Positions 1 to 9,862 of a stretch of DNA of 64,000 nucleotides are shown piece by piece. The stretch is from Aporrectodea caliginosa. Lineage: Eukaryota; Annelida; Clitellata; Crassiclitellata; Lumbricidae. The stretch lies in assembly GCA_020284085.1 (NCBI GenBank), contig JACEVL010000004.1, positions 1 through 64,000 of the forward strand, in the 5' to 3' direction. Position 1 is the first letter of the stretch, and the number at the start of each line of letters is the position of its first letter. A program made the translations under genes and the position numbers. The notes beneath the pieces were generated by a model. It did not search any database, was not told where the DNA came from, and saw nothing but the letters and a program-made list of their open reading frames with translations.

Positions 1-58
1 TTGAAAACAATCAGAAGGCGAGGGAGACAACTGTCTGTTCACCTTCACATGTCGAGGC

Positions 59-2027
59 TTAGAAAATGAGACGACAACGCCTCATATTCTTGTTGGCTGC
101 TTCCGGGGTTAGCTTAAGGGTCAGTTCTTCTCTGCTTCTCTTCCTATTTCTAAAGTTTCTCTTACGAACCTCAGAACGGCCCTTAACATTGCAATCTAAC
201 AGACCTGTAAAGGCGCGTCTCAAGATGACTTCAAAGCGTGTATCGAGCTGTCAGTAGCGCAATAGTTCGTAAGTTTATTGGTCGACTGTTAGAAGAGGAT
301 GGTCCAATGCGAGGAAAAGCAGGATAGTTTATGCTTAGGCCTACATATAGCTGAAAACGTCTATGATCCAAAAACGTCTAAGAACGAAAAAACGTCCAAG
401 AACGAAAATGTCTGAGAACGAAAACGTTTGATAAAGAACAAGTCTAAGAAAGCAAACGTCTAAAAAAGAAATAAAACGTCTGAGAACGGTATCGTCTAAG
501 AAGGAAAAAGTCCAAAAACGAAAACGTCTGAAAACGAAAACGTCTGAGAACGAAAACGTCTGAGAACGAGAACGTCTGAGAACGAAAACGTCTGAGAACG
601 AAAACGTCTGAGAACGAGAACGTCTGAGAACGAAAACGTCTGAGAACGAAAACGTCTGAGAACGAGAACGTCTGAGAATGGAAACGTCTGAGAACGAAAA
701 CGTCTGAGAACGAAAACGTCTGAGAACGAAAACGTCTGAGAACGAAAACGTCTGAGATCGAAAACGTCTGAGAACGAGAACGTCTGAGAACGAGAAAACG
801 TCTGAGAACGAAAACGTCTGAGAACGAAAACGTCTGATAACGAGAACGTCTGAGAACGAAAACGTTTGAGAACGAGAACGTCTGAGAACGAGAACGTCTG
901 AGAACGAAAACGTCTGAGAACGAAAACGTCTGAGAACGAAATCGTCTGAGAACGAAAACGTCTGAGAACGAAAACGTCTGAGAACGAAAACTTCTGAGAA
1001 CGAAAACATCACAGAACGAAAACGTCTGAGAACGAAAACGTCTGAGAACGAAAACGTCTGAGAACAAGAACGTCTGAGAACGAAAACGTCTGAGAACGAA
1101 AACGTCTGAGAACGAAAAACATCTGAGAACGAAAACGTCTGAGAACGAGGACGTCTGAGAACGAAAACGTCTGAGAACGAAAACGTCTGAGAACGAGAAC
1201 GTCTGAGAACGAAAACGTCTGAGAACGAAAACGTCTGAGAACGAAAACGTCTGAGAACGAAAACGTCTGAGAACGAAAACGTCTGAGAACGAAAACGTCT
1301 GAGAACGAAAACGTCTGAGAACGAAAACGTCTGAGAACGAAAACGTCTGAGAACGAGACCGTCTGAGAACGAAAACGTCTGAGAACGAAAACGCCTGAGA
1401 ACGAAAACGTCTGAGAACGAGAACGTCTGAGAACGATATGAATGAATGAATGAATGAATGAACTGAATGAACTGAATGACCTCACAGACAGAACGAACAG
1501 AACTGGAAAACGAATTCCAGTGCTTCGAACCAGCGACATAGAACATCGATGATATGTACCACTAGACTATCAAACACACGTCCATAACCATAATATTATA
1601 TTTCAGAAAAAAAATATAAAGAATCGTCTAATAACACCATTAAAATGTACCATTAGGTATCTACGGACTTTTAGCCAACAGAATGACGATGAAGATGATC
1701 TCATATAAATAATAATAACCGTAAAATAACCTTAACCAGAGCTTGTTAATAAGTCAGTGCCCAGCGCTTAGCGTCAGAGCAGTGCTCTTGAAATCTGGAG
1801 TTTACGATTGGGATTAAATTGCTATCAATTTAAAACGCAAAATGTAGAAACGACACTACTGGTCGTGGCGTAGAATGACGATCGTTTGCACTGACCTTGA
1901 CAGTGATGCATTCGTCAAGGTCAGTCTGGGAATTCTGAATCTCTTCGTCATCGCCCCCTGTGATGACGCTCAAGGGCGGTGGCGTCTCTTGCTGAACGGC
2001 GTCCGAATCCGATCGCTTCCAGTTCAT
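59..2027 (-). CDS. Possible small two-exon gene, about 106 aa, function unknown
   Basis: This is a tentative gene model. Exon 1 would be 2027-1896: an ATG followed by 44 codons (MNWKRSDSDAVQQETPPP at the start, ending DECITVK) and a good splice donor AAG/GTCAGT. Exon 2 would be 247-59, after a CAG acceptor: 62 codons rich in Arg and Lys, ending NMRRCRLIF and a stop. Both junctions are phase 0, so the pieces join without a shift. The roughly 1.65 kb intron would contain the 16-bp minisatellite and a tRNA-like SINE head. The polypyrimidine tract before exon 2 is weak, I recognise no family, and the window edge hides any 3' context. Against the model, both exons are short and could be chance open frames. 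A homologue or RNA evidence would decide. Confidence 0.3.
351..1436. repeat. 16-bp minisatellite array, about 65-70 units
   Basis: A 16-bp unit reading AAAACGTCTGAGAACG on the plus strand is repeated head to tail for about 1.1 kb. Units are degenerate at the left edge (351-540) and nearly uniform in the middle, with A/G variation in the spacer (GAAAACG against GAGAACG). The unit contains no stop codon in any frame of the minus strand, and 16 is not a multiple of three. All three minus frames therefore read through as a 16-residue peptide repeat (RSQTFSFSDVFVLRRF), giving long but meaningless open frames at 341-1546, 444-1067 and 1009-1539. Confidence 0.95.
1437..1480. repeat. (TGAA)n microsatellite
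   Basis: A short run of TGAA units, decaying into CTGAATGAA, directly abuts the right end of the 16-bp minisatellite. It resembles the tetranucleotide tails seen on retrotransposon 3' ends elsewhere in the window. Confidence 0.8.
1515..1575 (-). mobile_element. tRNA-like SINE head fragment
   Basis: On the minus strand this reads as a tRNA-like module: an A-box-like stretch TAGTCTAGTGGTA followed about 35 nt later by a B-box-like GGTTCGAAGC. The spacing suits an internal RNA polymerase III promoter. The arms do not form a convincing full cloverleaf and no acceptor stem is evident, so it is better read as a SINE head or tRNA pseudogene than a functional tRNA. Confidence 0.45.
1576..1829. other. 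No recognisable feature
   Basis: AT-rich, non-repetitive sequence. I see no gene, repeat or RNA in it. If the small minus-strand gene is real, this is intron. Confidence 0.5.
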
Positions 2028-2029
2028 CC

Positions 2030-2531
2030 TGTTGAAGCATGCATCGCCATCCTTGTTATTTTATCGCACAAGAAATTCGATTGATTGCCATTATTATGAA
2101 TATTCATTAATCTACAAAATTAATACGTCTAATGGATGATGCGCACATTGCGCAGGACTGTCAATAAAATACGACGTAGCCTAATACGACGTATTGTGTT
2201 TTTATGGTGCATGTGAAATTTTCAACTCAAAGATTTGTTATCGGCCAGGTCAATTTATCGTGCCAATTGATGTATAAACTCCATATCCGAAATTATATCT
2301 TGATAGCTGAGCATTTAGGACTTGCTCAAGGCGACCGAAATTGTAGGAACCCGGTTGCATTATGATTATAGGCATTCTATACACGATTTCAATACATGCC
2401 AGCCTTAGACCCCTTCTTAGTGGCCGGTTCCCAACTAATAAATATTGATCATGATGATGACGTAACTGATCTCTTGTCGTTTATGTCACTGGTCTCGTGT
2501 TGTAAATGGCGGGTAATGGTGGTTTTCATTA
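2030..2531. other. Intergenic, no recognisable gene
   Basis: Mostly AT-rich sequence with a short local direct repeat of AATACGACGTA near 2,168-2,195. No coding frame or transposon end was recognised. Confidence 0.5.
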
Positions 2532-4303
2532 ATGCATCATATCGCAGGTGAGATGGCAAAATTGACTAGAAAAAGGGCTGAGATTTGGTTGATAGGCAGT
2601 ACTGAAGATCACTTCGGTTATGCGAAACTACTTACACGAGGAGAGGTTCTCAAGGTGGTGTTCAATTTCCATACACAAAGAAATCACAGTCTGGATGACA
2701 GCGTGAAAGAAACGGTAGCTATGGTACTTCCAATTTGGGAAAGAGCACGGATTCAAACGAGGGCTAAGAATCATGTTTGGGATCAGTTACGACATCTTCA
2801 TTAGGAATGGCAAAACCTACAGAAAATATTTGGAGGAAGTCAGAAACTGAAGAGGGAAAACGGGATTCTTTCAAGGATTCCCTGCAGGGCCTCTTTGACA
2901 TTGCGCATAAAGATGCCATGACCTTCGACGTCTGCTTGGCCACCAAAGCGACGAATGGGAACAATCTCTGTAGTTACTCGAGATGTTGCAGCAGCTCTAG
3001 ATCGCACCAAAACCAGCAGCAGGAAGGCCTCTCACATTTTGTCTGCTCTTGCAGCATCCAATCTATATGCAGCACCAGCTGGTGAGCTGATTATTAGTCC
3101 TTCAGCGATCCATCGAGCTAGTAAAGATAAACGCAGCCCTAGCAGGCAGCAGAGAATAGCGAATCCTTCGATCCGAAGATTCCTCTTACTCTTCACTGGG
3201 AAGGTAAGATCATGCCAGATGTAACAGGGACAGGACGAGGGTGTGTTAATCGCCTTCCAATAATGGTATCTGACAAGGATGTGACCAAGCTATTAGGGAC
3301 AGCTGCCGTCATTTCAGATGCATGTTTGACCGAGATCAGAAGTTCGGAATTGGAAAAAAGAATCGTGGCCATGTGTTTTGAGACAAGGGCAAGTTACACG
3401 GGTTGTAAGGGCGGCGTATGCATCAAGCTGGAAACCTTTGCATTGCAGGAACTGAGTACTGAATATCACAGAGACGACTACAAAGAGCTACTAGAGGTAA
3501 CAGTCCACCAAAAGGAATAAAGTTCAGGTACCCAGAGGCATTTCACCGCGCGCGTTGGATGGCATGCACGTGCGATCTATGCGATCAAGATGTGGCTTTT
3601 CAGAGTTCAATTTCCCATTCAACAACGCCAGAGCACAGAGGAGTCATCTCGACAATCCTACTCTCAAAAGGTGTTGAATCATTTATTTCGAGTGTCACTT
3701 TTTGTGACAACAACTTACGTGAAGTACTGGTTCACCTGTACCTCAGCCAGTGAACCCAAAGAACGATCTAGAATTCTTGAAGGCAACCCATACTTACCAA
3801 GACAAGGAAGTCTTACAGGTCGCCCTAACAGCATTTTCCCGACACCTTTGGTATTTGTCGGGGACCCTGGTTGGCCTCAACCTTTTTGACGATTCAGTCA
3901 CCGTCGACGAAAAGCAGCGCATGGTTTACAGCATGCGCAACAATCAGGGATCTGATGAACCTCTAAGCCTCTAAGGAGTCTTGATCCAATACATAATCCA
4001 CCTACAAAAGCACAACCATTCTTCACCACTTCAACCACCAACATATTTTAGATCCTCGGATTGGATTACTCTTTTCTTGATCGAGACCCGCAACAATGGG
4101 AGTCTGAGCAATCGTACAGTGAGGCAAAAGACATCATATCCGCCCTAAAAGTGACGAACGATTTGGCGGATAAAGGAATGGCTCTCATGCAGTCCTTCAG
4201 TGAAGCCCTGGTCAGAAAGGAGGAAGAGAAACAGTTTTTTCTGCAAATGGTCGAGTACCATCGAAACAAATTCCCAAAAGCCCTAAAGGGAATAAGTAAA
4301 TGA
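2532..4303 (+). pseudogene. Decayed transposase-like gene of a multicopy invertebrate family
   Basis: Five or more overlapping plus-strand frames carry, in order, pieces of one protein: HFGYAKLLTRGEVLKVVFNF (from 2532), a block with LQGLFDIAHKDAM (2777-2950), VTRDVAAALDRTKTSSRKAS (2955-3050), HWEGKIMPDVTGTGRG leading into a frame to 3520, GIKFRYPEAFHRARWMA (3520-3560), a frame with YVKYWFT (3590-3750), DLEFLKA to LFDDSVTVDE (3750-3974) and a C-terminal block with EQSYSEAKDIISALKVTNDL (4061-4303). I know this block order from uncharacterised, highly multicopy proteins of cnidarians and insects, thought to be transposon-derived with an RNase-H-like core. That recall is from memory. Several frameshifts separate the blocks, so this copy is dead. 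I saw no terminal inverted repeats. Confidence 0.7.
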
Positions 4304-5610
4304 CAAATAACTGACAGTATTTCCTTTGATTTTGCCTTTGTTTAACTGCTGAAATTTGTGATTTATCTTTGAAAATTGCAATGTATCACGTTGGTCTCTA
4401 AGTGATAATTCTTCCGGGGCTTTGAGCAAGTTCTAAATCTTTTCCGATTTTCATCTAATTTGGCAAATGACAATGTTTTTCAAGGCGGAACACAAAAACA
4501 AACTGGCCGATATTAATTTTGAAACTTCAATTTTTAGACACACCCTACTAATACGTACAACTGCGTTTGGTATTGCCCTCCTTCTAAATGCAGACCATAC
4601 GACAGAACATCGAATCAGGCCTCGGCAAAGTAACCATATCAGTGGAGGCTCAAACCCATACTCTACGTGTAACAAGAGAGTGCTTAAGCCAATCGGAAAC
4701 CATGCCACTGTCACTCACGGACATGACTTCTGCAGAGCTGTGTGTTATCTTTTTCCATCCATCCATCCATGATCCATCCATCCGTTTTTATATTGTTTGA
4801 CACTGCAAGGTGGCCAAATCTCTCATGTGTCGTGCTTGTGCGAAACATGTTCTTGATTTATTTCCCAAATGGTGCCATGAGTAGCCAGAGGTATTCCCCA
4901 AGCAGAGCCGGATTTAAACATGGGCAACATGGGCGCAAGTCCAGAGGCCACCACCACTTAGGGGCCCTATCAGTTCCAATTTTATTTGTTGTGTCCCTTC
5001 ACTGCACGTGTCATAAGACAATGGAAGAGATTCTAAGAGTAGTGACTAGATCTAATTGGTAGGCTTCTGAATGACTACTGTACTACTGTGACTACTGTAA
5101 ATAATCAAGGGCTTCCGACGGGGGAGCAAGAGGAAGCATATGTTGTGATCCCCTGGATTGTGTGCATATGTATCTAGATTCTTATCATAAAAGTATTCAT
5201 CATCCGACAAATCTTGTTGTCTCAAGACCTCAGCAGCGGTATACCTTTTCGGGATACCATTTTATCTACTAGAATGCTGACGTCAGACAGTACACATAAG
5301 TATGCACTGTCTAACGCACAGTATGGCTGCAGTTACAATAACAATATGCATATCTATTTAAAAGATGGCCGCACTGACCATATTAGTAACTGAGACGCGG
5401 CAGCATGGAATGCTAGCAAGCGCTGTGTACCGATGTGTGGGCTGAGGTATGAGTTATCCCGTACGTCGCGCCATCACCCACCAAATAACATACAAGTTAA
5501 CTGGTACCACGCGGTCAAAGTGTTATAACCAACAGTTTTAAAGCTGTTCTGTTTCGCTGGGGTTTGGTTCAGAACGCCTTTCAATAGGCATCTTGGAGAG
5601 GCACTAAACA
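4304..5610. other. Intergenic, no recognisable gene; short (CATC)n
   Basis: No supportable gene. A (CATC)n run lies at about 4,755-4,785. Short open frames at 4,450-5,060 show no family resemblance. AT content is moderate and there are no clear terminal repeats. Confidence 0.5.
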
Positions 5611-5617
5611 GGTGCTC

Positions 5618-5692
5618 TGAATGAATGAATGAATGAATGAATGAATGAATGAATGAATGAATGAATGAATTAATTAATTAATTAATTAATTT
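5618..5692. repeat. (GAAT)n followed by (TTAA)n microsatellite
   Basis: About twelve GAAT units run directly into about six TTAA units. Such compound tetranucleotide runs typically mark the 3' tail of a non-LTR element. Confidence 0.9.
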
Positions 5693-5996
5693 AAATTTTA
5701 CGTGAGAAAATCGAAACTAATTCAGATCAACGACTTGCTTTTTTGGCGACCCAGTCTAAGTACTGATGCAGGTTTCGAAGGCTCTCAGTGAGATGGGGTT
5801 GCTGCTGCTACGTCTGTTGGCGTCGGTGCTCTGTCACCGGTTCCAGTCGTTTCACGGTTGACTGAACGCAGCGCCATCGCATCCAACCTGCAGAGAAGCA
5901 GTGAGCGGGATGGCCCAGCGCTGGTTTAATACGTACACTCTATAAGAAATTTATCGTCAGAAGGGGAATCAGCATCTTCTCGTAAAAGAAAAAGAT
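5693..5996. other. No recognisable feature
   Basis: No gene or repeat could be identified between the two tetranucleotide tails. Confidence 0.45.
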
Positions 5997-6250
5997 ATTC
6001 ATTCATTCATTCATTCAGAGCATTTATATAGCGCCCCTTCAAGAAACTACTCAGGAGCGCTCCCGGCCCAGCCACGACTAAAGAAAAAAGATTGAGGGAC
6101 TTGTAGAACCCTGTCAGATGGCTTACAAGTAAAACGGAGCTTAAGTGGTAGGTCATTCCAAATGGAAGGGCCAACAACCGAGAAAGCACGGCGCTGCCTA
6201 ATAGCCAAGCGAGTCCGTGGAACAAGGAACTCACCCCTCGTCATAGTTTA
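5997..6250 (-). mobile_element. 3' end of an L2/CR1-like non-LTR retrotransposon
   Basis: On the minus strand the frame at 6244-6047 reads VPRTRLAIRQRRAFSVVGPS followed by WNDLPL, the signature found just before the C-terminus of reverse transcriptases of L2/CR1-like elements, then GWAGSAPE. It continues into a short 3' untranslated tail (GCGCTATATAAATGCTC) and ends in (GAAT)n, seen on the plus strand as (ATTC)n at 5,997-6,016. The fragment is strongly 5'-truncated. Equivalent 3' ends recur near 19.2, 35.5, 39.6 and 48.5 kb. Confidence 0.8.
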
Positions 6251-6330
6251 CACCCTAGGTAGATACGATCGCGCAGAAATGAAAAGATGATTATCATAAT
6301 AATAATTATTCCTATTATAAATTTTATTGT

Positions 6331-6400
6331 AAGTAAGTAAGTAAGTATATTCTTTATTAATCCGGTTACAGAAGAGCCGCACTCCGGTCTTCAATCATCA
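6331..6400 (-). mobile_element. Retrotransposon 3' tail with (TTAC)n
   Basis: Plus strand (GTAA)n followed by TATATTCTTTATTAATCCGG. On the minus strand this is an AATAAAGAATATA tail ending in tetranucleotide repeats. A second copy of the same tail lies at about 47,505. Confidence 0.5.
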
Positions 6401-6546
6401 CAGGACAAACACAAAATCAATAGGAGTTCAGCATTATTCCTACAAATGTTTTCCTCATTATTATTGTCGATAAGAGTCAAGACCCTGTCATGAGACCGTG
6501 AGCGAAGGGCATTGGTAGTTGATTTCGTTGGTGGGAGCAAATATTT

Positions 6547-6616
<70 letters not shown>

Positions 6617-6776
6617 GTAATAGTAATAGTAATAGTAATACAGTAATAGTAATAGTAATAGTAATAGCAATAACAATAACAATAACAATAACAAAAACAA
6701 TAACAATAACAATAACAATAACAATAACACTAACAATAACAATAACATTAACAATAACAATAATAATAATCTTCGT
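6547..6776. repeat. AT-rich compound microsatellite
   Basis: (ATA)n passes into (TAATAG)n and then (CAATAA)n over about 230 bp. It creates a false minus-strand open frame made of Leu and Tyr runs (6488-6796). Confidence 0.95.
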
Positions 6777-6837
6777 TTAATTTCAAACTGACACAAACGC
6801 AGGATGATTACAAATCAGTATGAACGGATGATCACAA

Positions 6838-7048
6838 GTTATTACAGGAGTCGAATTTAACTGTATACGGCAGCCATGCAAGACGCCCATCACGTCCTAC
6901 ATCTCATTTTACCAACGCGCCATCTCGCAAATGATAGGCTGAGTGGACCTTTGGGAGGGGTACGGAAGCGACCCCGCTACCTATAGGCCTAGATACGGAA
7001 GTGCTCTTCACGCCAGTAATGTTACCACTACACTATGGACCCCATGTA
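6838..7048 (-). mobile_element. tRNA-derived SINE, family 1
   Basis: On the minus strand it starts with a tRNA-like head (TCCATAGTGTAGTGGTAA resembles an A box). It ends with a body segment reading GATGGGCGTCTTGCATGGCT then TGCCGTATACAGTTAAATTC. That body matches the SINE at 16,163-16,430 (GATGGGTGCCTTGCAGGCCT ... CAGTTAAATTTGACTCC), which supports a shared family. Confidence 0.55.
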
Positions 7049-7049
7049 A

Positions 7050-7558
7050 AACATAAAACATTGATTATTTATTATAGGCTAATTACTAATTATTATAATT
7101 ATCATAATATGCCTAATTATCAATAGGCCTACTATTATATTTTTATTACTATTATTATTTTTACTATTATAACGCTATCATAGTCATCATGAGCGTTAGG
7201 CCTACTAACCGGCCTATTATAGACCTACTTCAATTTCTTCCTAGATTCTCAAACAGCCAGCTCAGAAACATTAAGTTGCCATTGGCGACCGTCACGTGGA
7301 CTATGGCAATCGGCAAAATTATTGAAGGCGCTGATGAACATAGAGAAATTATTCAAACCAATTATTTTGTGTCCTGAATGTGTCGATTTCAACGAATTCG
7401 ATCTTCGTAGTCACCAGTTGTTGATTTAGAAAAAGATATATTAATTCAACGCTAACGGTTACGGAAACAGCTGAATTTTAGGAAAATTTATGGACGTTTA
7501 GACTATGTTCGCGGCCAACGATGCTAGCTGATGATGACGTCATTGTTCTTATTGTCAT
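7050..7558. other. Intergenic, AT-rich, TAGGCCTA motifs
   Basis: No gene recognised. The palindrome TAGGCCTA occurs at 7,124 and 7,197. The open frame at 7189-7377 has no recognisable similarity. Confidence 0.45.
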
Positions 7559-8163
7559 CAGCGCGACCACTCTCCATTTTGCGAAATCCCAAGCTCTTGC
7601 CAGAAAAATCCCAAGATTGGCAAAAAGTGTACCAAAAATCCCAAGTTACTGAAAAGCAGTGGATGCGCCAGTATTTCAGGTTTGGGGGCTAAAGCTACAA
7701 ACCCTTCCCTTTTGTCCTCTGCTCCCTGTGATTTGCAGTGATTTCTTACTTTTGGGGGGCTAAGTCGAGCTTATGGGGGGGCTAAGCCCCCTATCTCCCC
7801 TCTGGCGCCGTCACTGCTGAAAAGGAAAAAGTTGTGATGAAATATGAAATGCGTTTTAGCAATAACAATAATTATTATTCACAAAAATGCATAGCTAAGA
7901 ACTGGCAAAGAAAAAACCGAAGAATAGGCCTAACATTGAATTTACAAATTACAATGTTTACAAGTAACAATAATAATAAACGTCCTTCAAACTCACTGAG
8001 CAAGTTTTTTCTAATCTGATTCGCCACCACTGTTGAAAAACACGGTAAAAACTAGTCCGTAAACCTTAAAAAATCCCAAGATTGCGACGCAAAATCCTCA
8101 GATCCCAAGTCGAACCCCAAAATCCCAAAATCTTGGGGACAATCCCAAGGAGTGGTCACACTG
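7559..8163. mobile_element. Non-autonomous hAT-like element, family A copy 1
   Basis: Ends are inverted repeats CAGCGCGACCACTC and, reversed, CAGTGTGACCACTC. It is flanked by ATTGTCAT (7551-7558) and ATTGTCAG (8164-8171), seven of eight bases identical, the duplication length of hAT elements. It encodes no protein. Repeated AATCCCAAG motifs lie near both ends. A sister copy is at 38,192-38,614. This copy is longer because it carries a second element at 7,657-7,816. Confidence 0.85.
7657..7816. mobile_element. 160-bp MITE nested in the hAT-like element
   Basis: Terminal repeats are CAGTGGATGCGCCAG at the left and, reversed, CAGTGACGGCGCCAG at the right (12 of 15 match). A perfect 8-bp direct repeat CTGAAAAG flanks it (7649-7656 and 7817-7824). 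Removing the insert and one repeat restores the sequence order of the sister element at 38,192-38,614, which lacks it. Confidence 0.88.
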
Positions 8164-8263
8164 ATTGTCAGTGTCATTTTTAAGTGTTCATTGCAGCTGG
8201 AGTGTTTGGCATTATTGTCTGTAGCGCCATCTCAGGAGGGCTCAGAGTACGGTGGTAGGCAGG

Positions 8264-8813
8264 GGCTTCTATCCCTATACAGGGCGGGCGCAAGTTGAGC
8301 CCAGTGAAAAACAGGGGGGAAAGATTTGTCAATTTTTATCACACTTTCTTCGCATAAATAGAAGTTGGATTTATGATATTTTAGCAGACGAAACCTATGA
8401 ATTACAGACACATTTTCTAATCAGAAATGAGCTAAAATTTACGTCGGCAATATGGGATCTGGGAGGCAGTGTTTAATCTAGACGTCTCGAGGGGGGGTAA
8501 AGGTCCCCAGGATTATCCCCCCCCCTCATAAAAATTAAAGAGATGAAATTAATGTATAAAAAGTGTGAAATTTATGGATAATTGCAGGATTTATTGTGCC
8601 TTTCCTGTGGTGAGGGGAAAACTGTTGTTGAAAAACTGTCGTTACTACCCCCCTCGAAAATTCTTGGGAAATTCTTGTTACTACCCCCCCTCGTGAGAAC
8701 CCTCGATTTCCCCCATAGCAAGGGGAGTAGATTAAACACTGTCTGGGAGGGAGGCCCGGTCCATGGGGGGAAGGGTAGGGATTGAGCCCGGCTGTTTAGG
8801 GGGGATAGAAGCC
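8264..8813. mobile_element. Element with GGCTTCTATCCC terminal inverted repeats
   Basis: GGCTTCTATCCC at 8264 is mirrored by GGGATAGAAGCC ending at 8813, and the adjoining bases (ACAG, TGAGCCC) are also loosely mirrored. No clear target duplication was found, so the exact ends are uncertain. It contains another element at 8,467-8,741. Confidence 0.5.
8467..8741. mobile_element. 275-bp MITE, CAGTGTTTAATCTA ends
   Basis: Left end CAGTGTTTAATCTA and right end TAGATTAAACACTG are exact inverted repeats of 14 bp. TCTGGGAGG flanks both sides (8458-8466 and 8742-8750). A 9-bp duplication is one base longer than usual for hAT, perhaps by chance. The interior holds C-rich and G-rich blocks and no coding frame. 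Confidence 0.8.
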
Positions 8814-8884
8814 AAGGCCTAATGTCCCCTAGAGGCAGCTAGACAACAATAATATTGTAATTGATCGTAATTGTAATTAGCATC

Positions 8885-9150
8885 ACTTAAAACAGTGCTA
8901 AGAGCAAAGTTGAGGTTCTTTGGACATGTCATGCGATCAGATGGATTGGAAAAGGAAATGATGTTAGCATATGGAGAGGGAAGGAGAAAACAAGGACGAC
9001 CAAGGAAAAAGTGGATGGACGAGATACATGAAACAACTGGAATGAATTTGGCAGAACTGAGAGATGCGACGGCGGACAGAAGGAAATGGAGAGGCTTGAT
9101 CATGACGGTCGCTAGAGTTCAAGGAACTGACAGCACAAGGTGACAAGGTG
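8885..9150 (+). mobile_element. Reverse transcriptase C-terminus, family R copy 1
   Basis: The frame 8895-9143 reads LRFFGHVMRSDGLEKEMMLA then [16 protein letters not shown] and DRRKWRGLI, the typical C-terminal tail of non-LTR (RTE/jockey-like) endonuclease-reverse transcriptases. It is 5'-truncated and ends in two CAAGGTGA units. A second copy, about 97% identical over some 190 bp by eye, lies on the minus strand at 49,985-50,178, so the family moved fairly recently. Confidence 0.85.
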
Positions 9151-9164
9151 AATGATGGGCACTA

Positions 9165-9740
9165 GCCTAACTAAATTTTTTAGTTAGGCTAAACTATAAC
9201 TATTTATCAACTAAAATAAAAAGTTTAACTACAGGTTGGCAACTGATTTTGATTTTGTAAATAAGTAAACAAAACTAAAAATATTTAGTTAAACTTTATC
9301 CAACTTTTTCACAAACTTTTGCACAAATAGTTTCACAATGACAGAGGTCAAGTGAACTGTAATTAATGCAGAGCGTGTACAATGACAATTTCACTTTCAA
9401 ACTATGTAGGCCTATTCTGTACTAGACTATATAGTCCTAGTACGGTTCTGCAAGAAAATCACGAAGAAAGTTGCTAGTCGTGCAATGCAATGCAGTTCAC
9501 TTGAGTAATAAAACCAGTTACTCACGACAATCAATTGCGGAAGATAGTTTATGATTTTGTTACTTAAACTTTATAGCTAATAGGCTAACTAAAAAATATT
9601 AGTTAAACTTTTTAGTTAGTAACTAAAAATATTAGTTAAACTTTGGTTTTAACAAAACTATTTTAAAGTTAAACTTCTGCCTTAACTACATTTTTTTAGT
9701 TAAACTAAAAGTTTGCAACTTTTTAGTTAACTTTTGCTCA
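9165..9740. repeat. AT-rich element with repeated AGTTAAACTTT motifs
   Basis: Motifs AGTTAAACTTT, TTTTTAGTTA and their complements recur many times. The left edge is a near-perfect hairpin (AGCCTAACTA ... TAGTTAGGCT at 9,168-9,194). It ends about 35 bp before the first in-frame ATG of NUP160 and so must contribute to or border that promoter. I could not assign it to a transposon class. Confidence 0.5.
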
Positions 9741-9862
9741 TGAGGGTCATGATCAATGACCGTCACTGGTGATGAATGGAAGGCCGTGTGGTTTGCTTTG
9801 GGCTTAGTTCTCTTTGCGACCTGGATCGGCGCCTGGAAGTCACCGGCAAATTGAAAGCTGCA

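Noticed and set aside
341..1546. Long minus-strand open frames (401, 207 and 176 codons) with repeated SFSDVFVLRRF peptides
   Set aside because: They are the same 16-bp repeat read in three phases. The array lacks stops by composition, so they are not evidence of a protein.
1515..1575. Functional tRNA gene
   Set aside because: A and B boxes are visible, but I could not build an acceptor stem or full cloverleaf; better as a SINE head.
6488..6796. Poly-Leu/poly-Tyr open frame
   Set aside because: It is a translation of trinucleotide and hexanucleotide microsatellites.
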